This document shows positions 35,919 to 46,900 of a stretch of DNA of 64,000 nucleotides, piece by piece. The stretch comes from Rotaria macrura (taxonomy: Eukaryota; Rotifera; Eurotatoria; Philodinida; Philodinidae). A model generated the notes under the pieces. That model was not told the origin of the DNA, searched no databases, and worked only from the letters and a program-made list of their open reading frames with translations. Each line of letters starts with the position of its first letter. Positions within the stretch are counted from its first letter, which is position 1. Both the position numbers and the translations under genes were made by a program. The stretch spans positions 1-64,000 of the forward strand of contig OENT01000559.1 in NCBI GenBank assembly GCA_900239685.1. The letters run 5' to 3'.

Positions 35919-37829
35919 ATGATGCATGAATCTGAGGCACTTCTTTCTGATCGACATGATATGACAGGAGAAGCTTTTGTAAGAGTATATATGATTGATA
36001 ATGCAGAACGAGAAAATCTTTTTGTTTTCCTATTCTAGCGTACCAATAGAAACGGTTCAGCTGAGGAAATTCCATCCATGACAACAAAACATCAAGAACG
36101 TATTAGTCACACTTTTGGTTCAGAATGTAAGTTTGTGTGTTTTTCCTGAAATTGTCGTGATTGTTTTGTTGAATTCTATTCTATTTATCTATTATTATTA
36201 TTATTTGTCAGTAAATGCATCGAATGCTACGAGAAATTATCCATGTAATTAAGTTCTTTTTGTCACTTAATGCTTGACTAATTAACTTAGTAATTATGCT
36301 GAAAAAAATACTTTTATCGATTTGTTTTTCTACTAGACGATATACGCAATACACAAGAAGGACTTGGTACATGTGGATGGATTCTTGTCGCATTATCTTA
36401 CATAATATGTCTTTTAACATTTCCTTTTTCACTTTGTGTTACAGTCAAAGTAAGAGTTCTAAATCGGAAAGAAAATTACTCTACCAAAAAGAACCATACT
36501 AGGTTGTACAAGAATACGAAAGAGCAGTTATTATGCGTCTGGGTCGAATCCTATCTGGTAAGGCATTTAAAAATAGAAAATAATCAATTTCATACCATTA
36601 TCGGTTTTGTTTTCTCTTTTCTTCGTTTCAAGGTGGTGCCAAAGGTCCTGGTCTATTTTTTGTTTTGCCTTGTGTTGATTCAATAATTAAAGTTGATCTA
36701 CGAACAGGTGTGTAATTGAAAATCTAAACTTGAATGATTTAACTTATTGAAAATTCATGTTTCATGCAAAAAGATGAACATCTTCAATAATACAATTAAT
36801 ATCATCGTGTTACTTGAGAGATTATTGAGTAGAATAAATCATAAATTAATTATTTATTTTTTTTTAGTGACTTTCGATGTTCCTCCTCAAGAAATTCTTA
36901 CAAGAGATTCTGTGGTATATGCATAGTCTAAGACAGTACGATTTCTAATGTAGTTTTATTTTTGTCTTTTCTATACAGACCGTATCCGTTGATGCTGTTG
37001 TTTATTTTCGAATATTTAATCCAATTATAAGTGTTACTAACGTTGAAAATTCAAGATACTCGACACAATTACTTGCTGCGACAACACTTCGAAATATTCT
37101 GTAAGTTTTCTTTCTCGCATGGAATCGAAAACGTGATGAAATATTGATTTGTATGCTATGATATAGAGGTACAAAATCATTACAAGAAATTTTATGTGAT
37201 CGAGAAAATATTTCACATTCAATGCAAGTTCATCTTGATGAAGGAACAGATCCATGGGGTGTAAAAGTTGAACGTGTAGAAATGTTAGTTATGCTAAAAA
37301 AGCAAAGATATTGTTCCTTTTTTAAACACTTTCAATACTATTTTAGTAAAGATGTTCGTCTTCCTGTTAATATGCAACGTAGTATGGCTGCAGAAGCTGA
37401 AGGTTAGAATAGAAATTTTCGACTTTGAATCTTATCTACTTGAATTGAATATTGTTTTCTAGCTGCGCGAGAAGCACGTGCTAAAATAATTGCAGCTGAA
37501 GGTGAACAGAAAGCTTCACGATCTTTGAAAGTAATATATTTATATCGTTATAAAAATATATGAAATACAAAAACTCGTTTTGTTTTGTTTAGGAAGCTGC
37601 AGACGTGATTAACGAAAGTCCAATTGCATTACAACTACGCTATCTTCAAACGTTAACACATATATCAGCAGAGAAAAATTCTACCATTGTTTTTCCTATT
37701 CCTGGTATGAAGTTTATTTATGAATTTCATCATGCGTATTGTGGATTGTGTTTTATTTGGTTTTTTTTAGTCGAACTGTTAAGATTAATGAAAAATCGAA
37801 GTGACTTGCGTATAACCACTGGTTTGTAG
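35919..37829 (+). CDS. STOM: Stomatin (SPFH/band 7 membrane protein)
   Basis: Twelve coding exons (35919-35978, 36039-36126, 36337-36449, 36503-36557, 36633-36707, 36868-36914, 36979-37100, 37167-37283, 37347-37402, 37463-37530, 37593-37704, 37771-37829) join in frame to 323 residues. After a ~50-residue polar N-terminus comes [20 protein letters not shown], the hairpin that inserts into the inner membrane leaflet, then the SPFH core: [68 protein letters not shown] coiled coil with [18 protein letters not shown] and the oligomerisation tail LQLRYLQTL...STIVFPIP follow. Stomatins form oligomers in cholesterol-rich membranes and tune ion channels and transporters. Human stomatin is 288 residues; the extra length is N-terminal. 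The first ATG of two tandem ATGs was taken as start. AATAAA lies at 37856. Confidence 0.94.
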
Positions 37830-37855
37830 AACCTAAATCTGTGATTGCTCATTTT

Positions 37856-37861
37856 AATAAA
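37856..37861 (+). promoter_or_regulatory. Polyadenylation signal of stomatin
   Basis: AATAAA 27 bp after the stomatin stop, unusually close; it lies only 29 bp from the opposing signal of the convergent GTPase gene. Confidence 0.5.
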
Positions 37862-37890
37862 CACGAAAAACCTTGAAAATAATTGATTCT

Positions 37891-38649
37891 TTATTTTTTA
37901 TTATATCGATCGTATAGATATGACACTAAACCGAATCGTGCCCATTGAATAGCTATTGTTTTCGCAGTTTCTAATGTTGCATTTGTGGTTAATGTAGATG
38001 ATGGGACTATCAGTTGTGCAGGATCGTCTTTAATTAATGTTAACATACGATTATCTCGTTCGTGATTGATATGTAACATAATGTCATCGATCAATTTAGG
38101 AAAATCATATTTGGTTTTATCTTTTGTATTTACAAGATAAAGCGATAGATTTGTTTTTGAAAGATTTGATGCTAGATTTTCTAGGCAATTGTTACGTATC
38201 ATAGCGAGTACGGCATTTGAATTAAAATTAGTTGGATAATCCCGACGATGGTTACGTAGTTCTTCATCGATACCGGTACGAATAAAAAACAATGTTTTAC
38301 TAAAACGATCTCGAACAATATCACTTAGCCATAGATCAAGTTCAGTGAAACGACAACGCGATAAAATAAGAAACATATCATAACGATTTATATCAATTAA
38401 TTTACAATAGTCATCTTTAGATATGGACGGAGTTGCAACACCTGGCACATCCCATATGAAAACATTCTCGAATAGTTTGTAACATGTTGGCGTTACCGTT
38501 GTTTCAATGACACCAACGGGAGCATAGTCATCATGTTCAGAAGTTACATCTCTAATTAAATTACACAACGAACTTTTGCCGATTCCTGAGCGACCGAGTA
38601 TGGCTATGTGATAGGGAGCACCAGGACCACGGTATTTAACTGCAGACAT
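37891..38649 (-). CDS. Short IRG-type GTPase, intronless
   Basis: Single-exon frame of 252 residues with a GTPase domain of the immunity-related GTPase (IRG/IIGP) type. P-loop GRSGIGKSS at 19-27, G3 DVPG at 67-70, and RTGID at 124-128 in place of the usual N/T-K-x-D. The stretch RYDMFLILSRCRFTELDLWL closely matches the two spliced IRG genes upstream on the same strand. Unlike them it lacks the N-terminal helical lead and nearly all of the C-terminal helical domain, so it is essentially a bare G domain with a ~40-residue tail. IRGs act on vacuole and vesicle membranes in vertebrates; a role here is inference. AATAAA on the minus strand overlaps the stop codon. Upstream residual exons were looked for and not seen. 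It could be a functional short paralogue or a truncated retrocopy. Confidence 0.82.
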   Translation of the reverse strand: MSAVKYRGPGAPYHIAILGRSGIGKSSLCNLIRDVTSEHDDYAPVGVIETTVTPTCYKLFENVFIWDVPGVATPSISKDDYCKLIDINRYDMFLILSRCRFTELDLWLSDIVRDRFSKTLFFIRTGIDEELRNHRRDYPTNFNSNAVLAMIRNNCLENLASNLSKTNLSLYLVNTKDKTKYDFPKLIDDIMLHINHERDNRMLTLIKDDPAQLIVPSSTLTTNATLETAKTIAIQWARFGLVSYLYDRYNKK

Positions 38650-39906
38650 CGAGATATCTGAAATTGAAAGGAGGAATACATGAAAGACGTTTGTACGGAC
38701 ATGTATCGTTTGAAATTATAACATAATCAATATGACTTGGTTAAGTAGATTATTAATCATAGAGCAATGATAATTATGCCATATCTGAGACGAGTCTTCG
38801 ACAACAAAACGTGATTGACACGAAAATCAATAGTACAGATGAATTAATCGGTGTCAGAATAGAATAAACAACAAGTTATTATCAACGTAATCTGCCCACT
38901 TATTACTCGACGGGAAATTTTTCAATTTAATAGAACTTTATTTCGGAACATATTACTTATGAACAGTTAGATAAAACAAAAAAAAATGAATATTTTTATA
39001 GAGTAGTCTTTTTTATCTATGACGATTTCATCATACAAACATTAATTTCCAGTTGAATCAACTATAATGTTTTTCTCAATGAGAATCATGAAACGATCAG
39101 AGCGATTCAGTATAAGCATCTTTTTTTTTATTCAATATTATAGATACAAGTTAATATTTTTAATGATGGCATTGACTGGTCAAAGTAATGATTTCAAGCA
39201 GGGTGAATGAAACAATCAACAACTGAGTATATACTGTGAATACTTTTTTTTCCTTGATACACACTCTTTTTTTCCTAAACGTCGAGTCAAGATAGTTCAG
39301 TGTCAGTTAAGCTTGAAATGTGACAGAACACCGTAACTGTGTACGCACGAAAAAAGACGAGTATCTACAGTATGTACAGTGGGTATGTTTGTTGTAAACG
39401 CATGATACTTAGGATATATCCTATGCATTCATAATGAAAAATCATAACTGATTGATTACTAATACACTGATGATACTGAACCATTACTAGTGTTAGTATA
39501 TATTGAGACGATACGAAATAACTAACTAGTAAAAATATCTCAATAGGATAAGACGATCCAATCAATGTTCGATATAGATTGTTCATCAGGTCCAATCATG
39601 TTTTAATCTGCTGGGAAACTCTTCAGATAATAGATTTAGTAAATAAAAAAAATTCTTATGAGACATTTGATGACTATTTCTACTATGATGTTAGTTTTCG
39701 CTGAATCCATATTCTACGAGGCGTTTTCTATTAAAAAAATCAACTAGTACAAACCATTCAACTTCAACTATTTTACAAAGATCATACGTCCATTGTGAAC
39801 AAACTTAAAAATAAGACAAGTAATTGAAGTTTGAAAAATAAATTAATCAAAAAATAGAAGAAAAGAAAATTTCAGCACCAGCAACATAAGAAAATCATCA
39901 GATTAA
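38650..39906. other. Spacer between first and second IRG genes
   Basis: About 1.25 kb, A+T-rich, with a poly-T/A run near 39120. Minus-strand frames are short and lack protein character; no remnant of the missing IRG C-terminal domain was recognised. Confidence 0.4.
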
Positions 39907-41469
39907 TCATTGTCTTTGTTGTTCGTCTTGTATCATACGATTCGATGCACCAATAACAACATCAATAATTTTCAAAGCTGCTCGCTCCATTCGTATTAAA
40001 ATTTTATAGAGCACCGCGTAACAGACAGCAAATGACAATGTTGATGCGATCGCTGTACCAACGTAGGGTATGAATCGAGCAAATTCTTCTGTTGAAACTC
40101 CTACAGCTTGCTTTTTTGCAAAATCTAACACGAATCCTCTTAAGGAATTCAAATATGGTAATGGAAATACTTCGTTTAATTCTTTTTCGATTGTTTGCAT
40201 CGATATATTATAAACATTGGATAACTTTTGTAAATTGGCTTGATCTAATCCAAGTTGTTTCTTATAGAATTCAGCTTCACTCATAACAAGCGTTGCATCA
40301 AAGCCAAGTGAAAGAAATGGTACAGGTACAGCAGCAACAGCTGCCGATACTGATGCAATGATCCATATACGACGATGAAGTGCAGCTACTTTTGCTAATA
40401 AGATCTCTTTACACATAACTGACATGGATAAAATCATTGATTCACGTTTTAATGTTGGATAATCACGTAGTAATGTTTCATTTAGTTTTCCGAAATCAAA
40501 ACGTAAACGATTTCTTAAATGACCAGATATAAGAAATACTTCAGCATCCGGCTCAACCGTACGAATATATTCAAGAGAATTGTTTCGAATACGTTGTAGA
40601 ATTTCTTCTTCATTGTATGCACTCGGATGATCTTCATATTCATTGTGTAAATCGGAGTCAATATTGGTACGAACAAATAGAAATCGTTTACTATGCTTTT
40701 TAACTTCAGATGCAAGCCATAAATCATTTTCTTGATGTTATAAAAAGAAATGATTAATAGTTTTTTTATTCTTATCTACATTATTTCCTTTTCAATAAAG
40801 AATAATTACCAGTGAAACGTGTTCGACAAAGAATTAGAAAAAAATCATAGCGTTCGAATTGAACTTTCTCTAGATAACATGAATGAGGATAATTGGGTGT
40901 TCCAACACCTAGAGAACGTTTGTTTTTTATTATTTTTCTTTTTTGATTTCAGAAAATTAAGGAAAGAGAAATTCTAACCTGGTAAATCCCATATTTTTAA
41001 ATTTGAAAAATCTGGATGTTCATATGGAGTCGGTTGATTTGTTGTTTCTACAACACCAACATTCGCAGCACCATCGTCTTCAGCTTCTAAGCCACGAAGA
41101 CAATTGATGAATGTTGATTTGCCGACACCACTAAAAACGGTTTCATAAAATTCTAGAAATTAATGTGCAATTGTCTTCGTACCTTGAACCCACAACTGCA
41201 ATGTCTAATGGATGCTGTTTCCAGGCATCTAATCGTTGAGAAAGATAATTATCTAAGCCATTGACACCATTTTTCTACATACATCATCGACACAGACAGA
41301 ATAATGTAAAGAAAATGAAGATTAATTTAAACATACATACATGAATGAATTGTTCTGCTCCTTGTTTCTCTTCATCCGTTATATCAAGTAATTGAAAATG
41401 TCCACCGGTTGTTATCGATTCCACAACGGGTTCACGATAAAAAAATTCGTCGAAACCAGTAAAATTCAT
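39907..41469 (-). CDS. IRG-family GTPase, spliced, full length
   Basis: Five exons in transcript order (41469-41341, 41274-41183, 41130-40979, 40908-40810, 40730-39907) join in frame to 431 residues, the usual IRG length. An N-terminal helical lead with GLDNYLSQRLDAWKQHP precedes P-loop GSSGVGKST (72-80), switch region VGVVETTNQPTPY, G3 DLPG (122-125) and RTNID (178-182). The C-terminal helical domain contains KKQLGLDQANLQKLS and a glycine-rich hydrophobic stretch (IPYVGTAIASTLSFAVCY) that may touch membranes. The nucleotide-binding fold is intact. In mammals IRGs disrupt pathogen vacuoles; that use in this animal is not established. The P-loop serine codon is split by an intron, as in the next gene. 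The start is the first ATG of the frame; codons upstream are not ATG. Confidence 0.88.
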
Positions 41470-41758
41470 GTTTAATCTTGAAAAAAAAAACAAATATATT
41501 CTTTGAAGTAGATGTTACATCGTACGTATGATCATAATTAACATTGATTTTCTACATCATAGAAAAATTATTCCATCCTTTGAATTCATATAAAAATCAA
41601 AAGATAGAAAATTTTTCCTTTCATAAGAAAACACCATTCTTTTTTATTGAAACACAGTATGTATACATTGACGAATATAGGATTAACCAAGTACTGAACG
41701 AACAGAAAGCAATAAGATTATAAAGGTCATATTACAAACTAAAAAATTATGACTTTAA

Positions 41759-43728
41759 TTATATGGGTTCATCATCTTCATCATCACTAATACTGCTTTC
41801 TGCTACAATATCAATCAATTTTAACGCTGCCGTTTCCATAACATTTAATAAATTTCTTAGTACCGATAGAATTATTGAAAATGAAACAGTTGCACAAATG
41901 ACTGAACCGACATAGGGTACATATCGAAGAACTTCTTCCGTCGCAGTACCTACTGCTTGTCTTTTCACTAATGATACAACAAAATCGGGTACAGCTGTAA
42001 AAAAATGCGCCGGTAAAAGTTTTTGTAATTCGTCTTTGATGATATACAATGGTATATGATGGATTCGAGCCATACGTTCTAAAGATTCATCATCTAAACC
42101 CAATTGTTTTTTGTAAAATATCACACAACCAACTGTTAATGAAAAGTCAAACATAACACTTAAACCAGGTATTGGTGGAGTTGCAACAGCCGCACTAACA
42201 GCAGCCGCCACCCATGTTTGGCCACGTAACACATCAACTTTAGCTTTAATAACTTCTTTACAATTAGTTGACATAGATAAAATCATAGCATGACGTTTCA
42301 AGCCAGGATAATCCCGTAGAAGAGCTGAACACATATTAGGAAAATCAAATCTATGAAAACACCCAATATTCGTTTTTCTTTCGATGTGACTTAAAATTAA
42401 AAAATGCATGTCTTTACCGAGAAGTGTAACTAATTCGACCACTGATCAAAAACACATTTGCAGCGTCGTCAACTGTTCGAACATGTAAAAGACAATTTTC
42501 ACGAATTCTATCAAGTATCATTGTTTCATTATACACTTTTGGATGATCGATTTTTTCATTGTACAAATCTTGATCAATGTTCGTTCGAATAAAGAAAAAA
42601 CGTTTACCAATATTTTTTATTTCATTTGCAAGCCATAGATCATTTTCAGTGAAACGTGTACGTGAAATAATTAAAACTGAAATAATATCTTTCATGAAAT
42701 GATTGAAAACAAAAATGTGAATACAAACAGAAATCATATCGAGATAAATTAACTTGATTTAAATATGTTGACTTTTTGAATTCCAATGTACCAACACCTA
42801 TGAGTAATAGAAAACATAAAATATAGTCTAATACCAATGTGAATGGACGAGTGAACCTGGTAGATCGTAGAAAACCAGATTTGGATAACTAGGATGAGAA
42901 TATGACTGAATGATTCGTGTTGTTTCAACAACTCCGACTTTTGCCGCACCTTCATCCTCTAAAATAGGATTGAGATAAGTAATTTTTATTTATTGATGAA
43001 ACTGTTCGAGAATTCGTATTTCTCATTGAACGACAAGACAATAGATAAATCTCTAAAGTGAAACATCTATCGTACATTTTTAAATTGAAATAGAATCAGT
43101 ACTGTTAGAAAACGTATTGGATTGTAAATATTTAGAATGAATTAGGACTTGTGATATTTTCAAAAGTTATTTATATTTTAATGTTTCTAAATACTACATA
43201 ACATTTAATTCGAATATGAGAAAGTGATTCGACAAATTTTACCTAAATTTTATAATTCATTTTTATCTATTCGAACTAAATTTATCTGTACTAAAAATGA
43301 TATAAACTCACAATAGTATACTTCTAACGAGAATATTTAATAGATACCTGCTCGAAGATTACGTAGGGTATTGATGAGAGTTGACTTTCCCTATTGAATG
43401 AAAAGAATATTTGTTAATTTTATTCTCAAACCATAATCTATCATTGATGTTAGAAGAAAATATCAAACAGATACTTGCTGATCCTGAATCACCCGTAATG
43501 GCAATATTCAGTGGACTAAAATGATTGAAATCGTACTATGAAAGATTAAAATTCGATGAAATAAAACTCAACCAACCATTTCCTCCATGCATCTAATCGT
43601 TCAGCAAGAAAACCTTCAATACCACGTATTCCGTTCTCATTTAAATATTTCTGTGCTGCAATTTTATCATCGTCTGATAAATCTACCATTTCAACATCAA
43701 GTGATTGTGCATTATTAGTAATTGCCAT
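41759..43728 (-). CDS. IRG-family GTPase with GC-AG intron
   Basis: Seven exons in transcript order (43728-43577, 43515-43479, 43390-43348, 42958-42857, 42797-42729, 42676-42418, 42350-41759) join in frame to 417 residues. P-loop GDSGSGKST (59-67), G3 DLPG (109-112), RTNID (165-169), shared motif SRTRFTENDLWLANEIK, and C-terminal helical domain with KKQLGLDDESLERMA and YVPYVGSVICATVSF. The exon ending in GDSGS is followed by GCAAGT instead of GT, and the next exon starts GKST; only a GC-AG intron at 43478-43391 restores the P-loop. The gene is a tandem paralogue of the gene at 39907-41469, with more introns. The C-terminus is acidic (SDDEDDEP). Its start lies 183 bp from the SMC4 stop on the same strand. 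Confidence 0.87.
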
Positions 43729-43910
43729 TGCTAGTTTTTTTCAATGATTCAGTTAATCATCTACAATAATAATGACTCATCGATGATACATTTTCTTTAT
43801 TTATTTTTCTCTTTCTACACAAATGAGATGAAAGACAAAAATACAATGCATTATATACAATAAAAAAAAAATAATAATATATATTCTATCTATATATTTG
43901 TATATATGGT

Positions 43911-46900
43911 TTAGAATCCATTATTATCTGACATAGTTGTTTGATTTTGATGAATACTTGTGCTATGAGTATCATAAGTATTGACGTGTTCGCTATGTTC
44001 AGTCATTGTAACATCGTTTTCATCATGAGTTTGACTAGGATTTGTTTGTTCTTGTGAACAACTAAAAAATAAACGAATGAGAAATGGAATTTTAAATAAA
44101 TCCTGTATATTGTTTATTTGTTTTCAACTTACGTGAGATGTGACTTTTTTCGTTCTTCTAATTTTTTAGCAAAAAGAGCTGGTCGAAGCGATGCTGTTTG
44201 TGAACAATTATTTACTTTATAAATACCAATAAGATAATCAGCAAGGGTAAACATATTTTCACGTAATGAAATAACAATAAATTGTGCCTTGAAAAAGAAA
44301 ATAATTGATAAACTTATTGTTGCCATAAATTCTCAACGACTTACATTTTTTGTACGTTCTTTAATAAAACGACCTACAATAGAAACATTTTTAAAATCGA
44401 GTGCAGCATCTATTTCATCCATAACGTAAATAGGTGTTGGACGAAATGTATGTAAAGCAAAGACAAATGCTAATGAACTTAATGTTTTTTCGCCACCTGA
44501 TAAATTACATATACGTTTCCACGATTTCTTTGGCGGTCGAATACTATTCGTAAGAAAATGAAATAGTTAGACATTGAAATGAAATGATATACACATATTC
44601 CTGTACCTTAACTCTACACCATCAACAAATGGATCATTACTAGAACAAAATTCTAATTCAGCATCGCCACCATCTGTTATTGTTCGATAAATATGTTTTA
44701 ATGTGCGTGATATTTGATCGAAACCAGCTCGAAATTCTGTTTGTCGTTGTTCATTAAAACGATCACGTTTCGCTCGTATATGATCTCGACGTGTTTCAAG
44801 TTCCATGAGATCTTTTTGTCTCATATTTAAATTACGAACCTAAGAAGAAATATTTCAATGAAGAAAAACAAAGCATGTTCCAATAAGTGTGAATCTTACA
44901 GCACGACGATGTTCACCGATGGCAGTTAAATTGCAATGTGTTTGTTTTAATTCATTTTCACGCTCTAATGTTGCTGCGACTAAATCTTTCATTGTATAAA
45001 CATCAAGATCAGCACGATCATATTTTTGAATAGGAACTTCTTTAAGATAGTTTTTCGATGCACTATCATCCATTGTATCTTCTTCATCATCAATAACATG
45101 AGATAAACGTAATCCATTTATCTAATTCAGAAAACAATATTGAATTTAACTCAACGAAAATATTTTCATAGTCAAGAATATTTTATGAATTATCTAATCA
45201 GACTAACTTTATACATTATGAGCTGGATCAGATTTAAGAAGGTGTAGCAACTTGACCTACTAAGTTCGAAGTCATACTTATTCTGAAAGTGGTCAAGTCT
45301 TAAAGATTTTCATCGTTTTCTAAATCATGATTATTAAATATAAAAAACTCAATGAGCTTGTCATGGTGTAGAACTTTTCCTATTCATATTGTACACAATA
45401 TACACTTTTTGAAAAATGTACACTTTGAAAAGATTTTGTTAAAATTTTTGGTAGTCAAATAGAGACCTGTAAGAAATTTCGAACCCTGATTCTAACTCCG
45501 ACGGAGTTTGAGTCGAAAAACGAAAATTTTCGGGCATAACCAGAGTCAAGTTTCTTTTATCTGGGCGGAAACGTTTTGCTTAAGACAATATGCGTTGTAA
45601 ATACTATGAGTTAGTTTCACAGAAAAAAAGAAGAATATTTTAGATGTAGTATCCGAAAGAGCAAGTACACAAAGCAATATCGTTAATCTAGAAATATTTC
45701 AGCGTCATCCGAACTACTGTAACTTTCTTCATCATCATCAAACTTTGATTGCTTAGACGTAGTACATGTCGAAACTCCAAATAAAATCAATTATTGAAGT
45801 TCATTTCTTCTCAAATACTTATTACTCTAACACACTCTTCCATTTTCAAGCACTCTAAATCTCAAGAAATTTCAAATCAATTTTTTCATGATTCTTTCAT
45901 CTTCTGTCTCGTCTTTATCTATCTATTTTGTGTCTCTTCGAAATTTAAATAAATCAGAGGTCAACTTTTTTTACAAAGTACAATTTCGGAGTTTTTCGAA
46001 GTTTGAGTCAGAAAATAAAAATTCTCGGAATCAGGTTTCAGAACGAAAAATTGACTACGCAAGACCCTATAATCAAGATAGATTCTCTCTATAAGCTAAA
46101 GTCCAGATCAATTTTAGTTCACGAAACATCGTAGAATTTGCTACAGCTCATAGAACTCTCATGTTCGATGTATATGGAAACACATAATGCATGACATAAG
46201 TCTTAATTAGGTAGGAAGCTTTGCTTTTGTTGAAATAAATAGATAAGAGTATTGAAAATACTTTCATAGACAGATTCTTAATATCTGGCATTCACTCGCG
46301 GATTGTATTGACGATATTTTACCTCGACATCTATGACGCTTATTTCATGTCGACATTGGGCTAATTCTTTTTGTGAAGCTTCATATTCATGTTTTAAGTG
46401 AATGATTTCTTTTTCAATATCGGCTACTTCAGCTTCGGTAATTCGTATTGTTTCACGTAATTCGGTCATATTTGTTTTATTAGTTTCAAGATCATTCTAA
46501 AATAAAATTTGGGAATTGATCGTTGTTTTATCTCTTCAAATTTTCTTCTAGCTCACTTCGAGTTGTGTTTTCTTTTCATCACCAGTTTTTGCTAATTCTT
46601 CAAGTTTTTCTAAACGTGCATGAAGATCAGCACGTTTCTTTTGTATTTGATCAATGGCTGTTTGATTTGATTTCAATTTATCTTGACTTTTTTTCAAATT
46701 ACTAAATAAATCAAAGACGATAATAAAAATCTTTGTTTGTGTTCGGAATACATGATGCTTTACTTACCGTCGAGCATTGGTTATTTCAACATTGGCTGTG
46801 TCGATTGTATTCTGTAATTTTTTCACTTGACTTATTGCATTATCAAGATCCGTTTGTGGTTTAGCAAGAGCAAGTTTATTATGATCATTTATACGTTTAG

